A stretch of DNA of 16,987 nt from Pelotomaculum sp. UBA3102. Its GTDB lineage: Bacteria; Bacillota; Desulfotomaculia; Desulfotomaculales; Pelotomaculaceae. The DNA is taken from the NCBI GenBank assembly GCA_002365865.1, contig DFAQ01000018.1:1-16987 (forward strand), written 5' to 3'. The notes below the pieces were generated by a model. The model ran no database searches. It was not told where the DNA came from and was given only the letters and a program-made list of their open reading frames with translations. Both the position numbers and the translations under genes were made by a program. This document shows, piece after piece, positions 13,322-16,987 of this stretch (the first letter of the stretch is position 1; the number at the start of each line of letters is the position of its first letter).

Positions 13322-14679
13322 TAATTGGTCAGGCTTTGGATTGGAGCAGGAATACGACCTCCCCTGCGAATAAATTCCTTTGCCGTGAAAGTCTTAACCG
13401 AAATAACCGGTGCCCGGCCCAGCAACCCGCCGAATTCCACATAATCGCCGATTTTTTTACCTACTGCCGGTATGATCCTCACAGCAGTGGTTTTTTTATT
13501 AATCATGCCTATTGCTGCCTCATCGGCGATAATTGCTGCAATAACCTCTGCGGAGGTATCTCCCGGAACGGCAATCATATCCAGCCCCACCGAACACACA
13601 GAAGTCATGGCTTCAAGTTTATCCAGGGTTAAGGCACCGGCTTCGGCGGCCTTAATCATTCCCGAGTCCTCGCTGAGAGGAATAAAAGCACCGGAGAGGC
13701 CGCCGACATAAGAAGATGCCATGGCACCGCCTTTCTTTACGGCATCATTCAATAAGGCCAAGGCAGCAGTAGTACCGTGGGTTCCACAGCGTTCAACACC
13801 AATGGCTTCAATAATTTCAGCGACACTGTCACCGATTGCCGGCGTGGGTGCCAGGGAAATATCAACGATACCGAAAGGAACCCCGAGCCTTTGGGCTGCA
13901 GTGCGCCCAATCAATTCTCCCATTCTGGTGATCTTAAAAGCTGTTTTCTTTACAGTTTCCGCCAGAACTCCAATATCGGCGCCCTTTACCGTTTCAACGG
14001 CTTTTTTAACCACTCCGGGACCGCTCACACCAATATTTATAACACATTCCGGCTCACCCACACCGTGAAAGGCGCCTGCCATAAACGGATTATCCTCGGG
14101 CGCATTGGTAAAAACTACTAGCTTGGCACATCCCACACTGTCACTGCTTTCCGTAAGTTCTGCCGTCATTTTTATGATCCGCCCCATCAGGTAGATTGCA
14201 TCCATGTTTATGCCCGCCTTGGTTGTAGCCACGTTTACCGAGGAACATACCCTTTGAGTAGCAGCAAGCGCTTGCGGAATACTTTCTATCAGTTGACGGT
14301 CAGCTTTAGTAAACCCCTTGTGAACCAAAGCAGAATAACCGCCGATAAAATTGACTCCGACACTTGCTGCTGCCTCATCCAAAGTTTGGGCAAAATCAAC
14401 AAAATTACCTGTAGCACTGCTTTCCGCCACTATGGCAATGGGAGTTACGGATATCCGCTTGTTGACAATCGGAATACCATATTCCCGTTCTATTTCTTCT
14501 CCTGTTCTGACCAGGCTTCCCGCATATCTCATTATTTTGTCATAAATTTTTTGCCTGGCCCTGAGCGGATCAGGATCCGCACAATCACGAAGGCTTATAC
14601 CCATGGTAATGGTCCGGATATCAAGATTTTCTTCCTGTACCATATTTATAGTTTCCAATATTTCTTGTAAAGTCAACAT
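13321..14679 (-). CDS. DUF711 / UPF0210 (PFL family) protein
   Basis: A 452-residue protein that starts MLTLQEILETINMVQEENLDIRTITMGISLRDCADPD and contains FIGGYSALVHKGF, GGLSGAFIPLSEDSGMI and ICSVGLDMI-like stretches (SVCSVGLDMIAVPGD) typical of the UPF0210/PFL family. The family is named for a fold like that of pyruvate formate-lyase, but I know of no established reaction, and I do not see a clear glycyl radical motif at the C-terminus. GGGAGG (complement 14688-14693) precedes ATG 14679 by eight bases. It lies 15 bases after the ACT-domain gene and is probably transcribed with it; the pairing is common in Firmicutes, which suggests a shared job, perhaps sensing or metabolising a small ligand. 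No function is claimed. Confidence 0.9.
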   Translation of the reverse strand: MLTLQEILETINMVQEENLDIRTITMGISLRDCADPDPLRARQKIYDKIMRYAGSLVRTGEEIEREYGIPIVNKRISVTPIAIVAESSATGNFVDFAQTLDEAAASVGVNFIGGYSALVHKGFTKADRQLIESIPQALAATQRVCSSVNVATTKAGINMDAIYLMGRIIKMTAELTESSDSVGCAKLVVFTNAPEDNPFMAGAFHGVGEPECVINIGVSGPGVVKKAVETVKGADIGVLAETVKKTAFKITRMGELIGRTAAQRLGVPFGIVDISLAPTPAIGDSVAEIIEAIGVERCGTHGTTAALALLNDAVKKGGAMASSYVGGLSGAFIPLSEDSGMIKAAEAGALTLDKLEAMTSVCSVGLDMIAVPGDTSAEVIAAIIADEAAIGMINKKTTAVRIIPAVGKKIGDYVEFGGLLGRAPVISVKTFTAKEFIRRGGRIPAPIQSLTN

Positions 14680-14694
14680 ATTCTTTTCCTCCCG

Positions 14695-14997
14695 TTATAT
14701 CCGGTGCATAAATTTAAACGCATCCTCGTGCTGGGCGTCTATTCTGACACCAATTTCCCGCCCCTTTTCAGCCAGGTTTTCTTTTAGGGTAAGCATGTCC
14801 ACGTTGCTCCGGCTGATATCGGCAACCATTACCATTACCAGGAATTCCTGGAGGATGGTCTGGCTGATGTCCAAAATGTTAATATTATTCGAAGCCAGCA
14901 CTTGTGCCACGCCGGCAATTATACCCACCCGGTCGGGACCCAGGACGGTTACAATAACTCTGTTTCCTGCAGATTCATTTTTAAGTTGCGTAAACAT
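14695..14997 (-). CDS. ACT-domain protein (UPF0237 type)
   Basis: A 100-residue protein that is essentially one ACT domain: NRVIVTVLGPDRVGIIAGVAQVLASNNINILDISQTILQEFLVMVMVADI. ACT domains bind amino acids or other small molecules, and a free-standing one is likely a regulatory partner. The DRVGIIAGVA turn holds the usual ligand-site glycines. GGGAGG (complement 15005-15010) precedes ATG 14997. It is the first gene of a two-gene operon with DUF711 and has a consensus promoter upstream. It may regulate the DUF711 protein; this is inference from constant neighbourhood. Confidence 0.9.
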   Translation of the reverse strand: MFTQLKNESAGNRVIVTVLGPDRVGIIAGVAQVLASNNINILDISQTILQEFLVMVMVADISRSNVDMLTLKENLAEKGREIGVRIDAQHEDAFKFMHRI

Positions 14998-15064
14998 GAC
15001 TCCGCCTCCCTTTAAATAAAAAATTAAAGCTGACCACCAGCTCTATAGATCTCATTCAAGTAAA

Positions 15065-15113
15065 GTATTTCAAAATACGAATAAATATTAACTTTATGAC
15101 AGAAAAATGTCAA
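15065..15113 (-). promoter_or_regulatory. Consensus promoter of the ACT-DUF711 operon with an inverted repeat at the start point
   Basis: On the minus strand: TTGACA (15108-15113), 17-base spacer, TAATAT (15085-15090). The predicted start near 15078 falls on the inverted repeat GTATTT-CA-AAATAC (15065-15078), which could be a repressor site. A second TTGACA lies at 15137-15142 without a good -10. Confidence 0.75.
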
Positions 15114-15155
15114 ACTTTTTTCTTTTAAATTAACCATGTCAAACACCGGAATGGA

Positions 15156-16127
15156 TCATAATTCTGATTCATTATAGAAACACTTTTTAAATGATTCAAA
15201 GTTCCATCCTTCAAAAAAGCTAACCGCCGCCTGAACACCGGATTGGAAAAGCTTGTCTTTATGGTGGTCTATAGTTTCAAAATCTACTGTCTTAACTCCA
15301 AGAGACGGTATTGAAATTGTACGCACATCGCTTTTGGGATCAAGTTGATACAGTTTATCGTGAGCTTCCAGCATGGTTGACAATATGGACTTAAAATAGT
15401 CCAAAGGATTATTAATAGTTGAAGGCGCTGTTTCATCCGGTTCCACTATTTTAAAACCGAAAGTCGGCCATGAAGGAACTTTTTCTCCGTCAAATATCCA
15501 AACGGGAAAATTGCTGAGCACACCACCGTCAATGATATAACTGATTTTTTTTTGTTTCAACGAATCGAAATATGTCAATCTGTATGGTTCATAAAATATC
15601 GGTAAAGAGGTGCTCATTCTCACAGCTTTGGAAACCTCAAGGTTGTCAGGGTTAATATGATAATCTTTAATATCATACGGCAGCCTGAGAAGTTTGCGTC
15701 TCGAAACATCGGTAGCGATAATCACCAATTTATAGCGGCATGTTTTATTATCTTTATATTCATTTAAGATTAAATCTTTAAAAGTATAAACTCCTTTAGC
15801 CGCCAACTTACTACCAATCCATTCTTCCAGGTAATTCCCCTCGTACAGACCGTTTTCAAACCACAGACTTAAAGCCGGACCCAGGTAGGGAATTAAGTCG
15901 AGCCAACTCATATCTTTAAATTTTTTTAGATCAAGGTTCCAGATCATTTTTTTTATCTCTACGGAAGTATACCCTGCAGCAATCAGCGACGCAATTATTG
16001 CTCCGGCAGAGGTTCCGGCTACATTAATCCATTGATAACCCCTTTTCTCCGCTTCAAAAAGAGCTCCCAACATACCAAACGCCTTGACTCCGCCACCTTC
16101 AAAAATTGCATTAGCAGGCAATTTCAC
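15156..16127 (-). CDS. Patatin-like phospholipase / acyl hydrolase
   Basis: Serine acyl hydrolase of the patatin family with a Ser-Asp dyad. Numbered from the GTG start: the oxyanion loop FEGGGVKAFG (9-18), nucleophile motif GTSAG (Ser40), and the aspartate in IDGGVLSNFP (Asp200). There is no signal peptide; the family acts on membrane lipids or acyl esters from the cytoplasm. Length, 323 residues, is normal. A TTG at 16133 is also in frame but lies directly against the ribosome site. GTG 16127 has GGAGG (complement 16137-16141) at the ideal nine bases, so I prefer it. The ribosome site overlaps a 24-base palindrome. The gene is divergent from the small membrane protein gene and more AT-rich than the heme operon. 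The substrate is unknown. Confidence 0.87.
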   Translation of the reverse strand: MKLPANAIFEGGGVKAFGMLGALFEAEKRGYQWINVAGTSAGAIIASLIAAGYTSVEIKKMIWNLDLKKFKDMSWLDLIPYLGPALSLWFENGLYEGNYLEEWIGSKLAAKGVYTFKDLILNEYKDNKTCRYKLVIIATDVSRRKLLRLPYDIKDYHINPDNLEVSKAVRMSTSLPIFYEPYRLTYFDSLKQKKISYIIDGGVLSNFPVWIFDGEKVPSWPTFGFKIVEPDETAPSTINNPLDYFKSILSTMLEAHDKLYQLDPKSDVRTISIPSLGVKTVDFETIDHHKDKLFQSGVQAAVSFFEGWNFESFKKCFYNESEL

Positions 16128-16138
16128 GGTCAATCACC

Positions 16139-16162
16139 TCCAGATAAAATATTTTATTTGGA
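16139..16162. promoter_or_regulatory. 24-base palindrome overlapping the patatin ribosome binding site
   Basis: Every position pairs with its mirror; one pair (16143/16158) is G-T. The core is ATAAAATATTTTAT. On the patatin transcript it could fold as a 10-bp stem with a four-base AUAU loop that takes in the first GGA of the Shine-Dalgarno (complement 16137-16141). It could equally be a dimeric repressor site. Confidence 0.6.
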
Positions 16163-16218
16163 GATAATTTTAATTGTGACAAATAAAACTGTTTTCGTTG
16201 CTAAATGAAAATTATTCC

Positions 16219-16247
16219 TTGACAGAACTAATGTTTGGGTTTATTAT
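16219..16247 (+). promoter_or_regulatory. Consensus promoter of the small membrane protein gene
   Basis: TTGACA (16219-16224), 17-base spacer, TATTAT (16242-16247), a near-perfect sigma-A promoter. The start is expected near 16254, about 40 bases before the ATG. Confidence 0.85.
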
Positions 16248-16294
16248 AGCAGCAAACATATGTACGGCTGAACAACTGACAGGAGGTAAGTAAT

Positions 16295-16483
16295 ATGATA
16301 TCAGAAAAGGTCTTAAGAGATAGTGAAAGCTGCACCAGGTTTACCCTTAATTATGATTTAATTGAAAATTTACTCAATTGGCTGGAAAAGGATGATTCTG
16401 ACCTGGAAAAAGTTATAGGTTACAGTATTTGCCTGATGGTTGTGACATACTTTTTGGCCAGGACCTTGCAGGCTCTGTTATAG
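16295..16483 (+). CDS. Small membrane protein, 62 residues, unknown function
   Basis: I do not recognise this protein. It has an acidic soluble part (about 1-38, with KDDSDLEK) and a single hydrophobic segment at the very C-terminus (about 39-62, VIGYSICLMVVTYFLARTLQALL), so it looks tail-anchored with the N-terminus probably in the cytoplasm. There are two cysteines (13 and 46). AGGAGGT lies just before ATG 16295 and a near-consensus promoter is upstream, which argues strongly that it is a real, well-expressed gene. It is divergent from the patatin gene and runs toward tRNA-Leu on the other strand. No + strand terminator follows closely. Confidence 0.75.
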   Translation: MISEKVLRDSESCTRFTLNYDLIENLLNWLEKDDSDLEKVIGYSICLMVVTYFLARTLQALL

Positions 16484-16499
16484 ATTTTAAATTACAAAC

Positions 16500-16526
16500 A
16501 AAAAAACCACTTTACTCTGAAAGTGG
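16500..16526 (-). terminator. Rho-independent terminator of tRNA-Leu
   Basis: Read on the minus strand, CCACTTT pairs with AAAGTGG (16520-16526 with 16507-16513, six-base loop) and is followed by a run of seven T (16500-16506). The other orientation lacks a U-run. Confidence 0.85.
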
Positions 16527-16575
16527 ATACCGCAACAATTATAAATATTTGTCTGCTGATTCTATAAAATAGACC

Positions 16576-16663
16576 TGGTGCGGCAGAGAGGACTTGAACC
16601 TCCACGAGCTTTACGCCCACAAGAACCTGAATCTTGCGCGTCTGCCAATTCCGCCACTGCCGC
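16576..16663 (-). tRNA. tRNA-Leu (anticodon CAG)
   Basis: An 88-base class II tRNA with encoded CCA (16576-16578) and A discriminator. The acceptor is GCGGCAG/CTGCCGC. TGGCGGAATTGGCAGACGC is the usual leucine D arm. The anticodon arm is CAAGA-TTCAGGT-TCTTG, with CAG at 16627-16629. A long variable arm and T arm with GGTTCAAGTCC follow. It reads CUG codons and is transcribed alone from its own promoter. Confidence 0.95.
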
Positions 16664-16685
16664 ACATTGTACCAACTGCATAGAT

Positions 16686-16715
16686 AATATAGCACAATCA
16701 AAAAGTCCTTGTCAA
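16686..16715 (-). promoter_or_regulatory. Promoter of tRNA-Leu
   Basis: On the minus strand: TTGACA (16710-16715), 18-base spacer, TATATT (16686-16691) preceded by TGC (extended -10). The start is about 15 bases before the tRNA. Confidence 0.75.
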
Positions 16716-16853
16716 CAAGATATACCTTTGAAAATAAAAGCGCGGGCAAGGGGAATATTAATAAAAGAAATAAAGCATCAAAAACGGGGGGTTTCATGGC
16801 AAATAAAATAACCCGTTAGTTTTACACCTTAAATAAAAATGAAACTCCTGAAA

Positions 16854-16889
16854 CCCTTGCGGCAAAATGCTTCAAGGGTATATTTTTTT
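16854..16889 (+). terminator. Rho-independent terminator, + strand, no clear gene in front
   Basis: CCCTTG (16854-16859) pairs with CAAGGG (16873-16878), with a possible inner GC/GC pair, followed by TATATTTTTTT. The only + strand candidates in front are the 62-residue gene (through the antisense of tRNA-Leu), a seven-codon frame at 16796, or a non-coding RNA. Confidence 0.65.
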
Positions 16890-16908
16890 CTGTTTTATCT
16901 CATTATTA

Positions 16909-16956
16909 TGTATAGGAATGTATAGGATTATATGCTATAATATACATATATAATCC
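16909..16956 (+). promoter_or_regulatory. Extended -10 promoter with direct and inverted repeats at window end
   Basis: TATAAT (16936-16941) is preceded by TGC. TGTATAGGA occurs twice, exactly 10 bases apart (16909-16917 and 16919-16927), about where the -35 would be. GGATTATAT (16925-16933) and ATATAATCC (16948-16956) form an inverted repeat around the -10. This looks like a regulated promoter of a gene beyond the window. Confidence 0.55.
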
Positions 16957-16987
16957 ATTATTTAAACATGAGTTATGCAGTTACAGG

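Noticed and set aside
13321..14679. DUF711 protein as an active glycyl radical enzyme
   Set aside because: No clear glycyl radical motif near the C-terminus and no activating enzyme next to it; the PFL name reflects a fold resemblance only.
16128..16133. TTG 16133 as the patatin start
   Set aside because: It lies directly against the Shine-Dalgarno; GTG 16127 is at the ideal nine-base distance.

Overview
The window looks like a chromosomal segment of an anaerobic, spore-former-type Firmicute of the Peptococcaceae / Desulfotomaculum-Pelotomaculum-Heliobacterium kind. The reasons are the strong AGGAGG-type ribosome binding sites, frequent TTG and GTG starts, consensus sigma-A promoters, a selenocysteine tRNA, and above all a siroheme-dependent (Ahb/Nir-type) heme gene cluster in the order I recall for that group. 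No database search was possible, so the taxon is an inference.

Left flank (1-2050). The window opens inside a GC-rich gene for a SWIM zinc-finger protein (3-302), whose stop codon is the loop of its own terminator. Then come about 700 bases of GC-rich DNA without a convincing gene. They are filled with degenerate repeats, including two related long hairpins (404-462 and 741-804) and seven GGCA-N3-TGCC words. A second run of at least five strong hairpins follows (1078-1265). Composition then turns AT-rich, and the minus strand carries a complete tRNA-Sec gene (1573-1670) with its own extended -10 promoter and terminator. The stretch 1728-2050 is AT-rich and shows no gene.

Central operon (2051-12917, + strand). 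Eleven tightly packed, often overlapping genes: a long-chain polyprenyl diphosphate synthase, then precorrin-2 dehydrogenase, hemA, hemC, a cobA-hemD fusion, nirJ1, hemB, nirJ2, ahbA, ahbB and hemL. Together they take glutamyl-tRNA to 5-aminolevulinate (HemA, HemL), porphobilinogen (HemB), hydroxymethylbilane (HemC), uroporphyrinogen III (HemD) and precorrin-2 (CobA), then to sirohydrochlorin (precorrin-2 dehydrogenase). Iron insertion gives siroheme, which AhbA/AhbB decarboxylate and the two radical SAM proteins process toward heme. None of the classical late heme genes (hemE/F/G/H/N/Y) is present here. The polyprenyl synthase probably makes a quinone side chain and may simply be co-transcribed.

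Right flank (12962-16987). A small YbjQ-family protein gene with a candidate promoter of its own is followed by a bidirectional terminator. On the minus strand lie a conserved ACT-domain / DUF711 (PFL-like) pair with a textbook promoter, and a patatin-like phospholipase whose Shine-Dalgarno overlaps a 24-base palindrome. A consensus promoter then drives a 62-residue tail-anchored membrane protein on the + strand. A tRNA-Leu(CAG) gene with promoter and terminator lies on the minus strand. The window ends in a terminator with no clear + strand gene in front of it, and an extended -10 promoter set in direct and inverted repeats that probably serves a gene beyond the window.

The heme cluster is of a known type. 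The least explained material is the GC-rich hairpin/repeat DNA at 400-1265 and several candidate control elements in the right flank.
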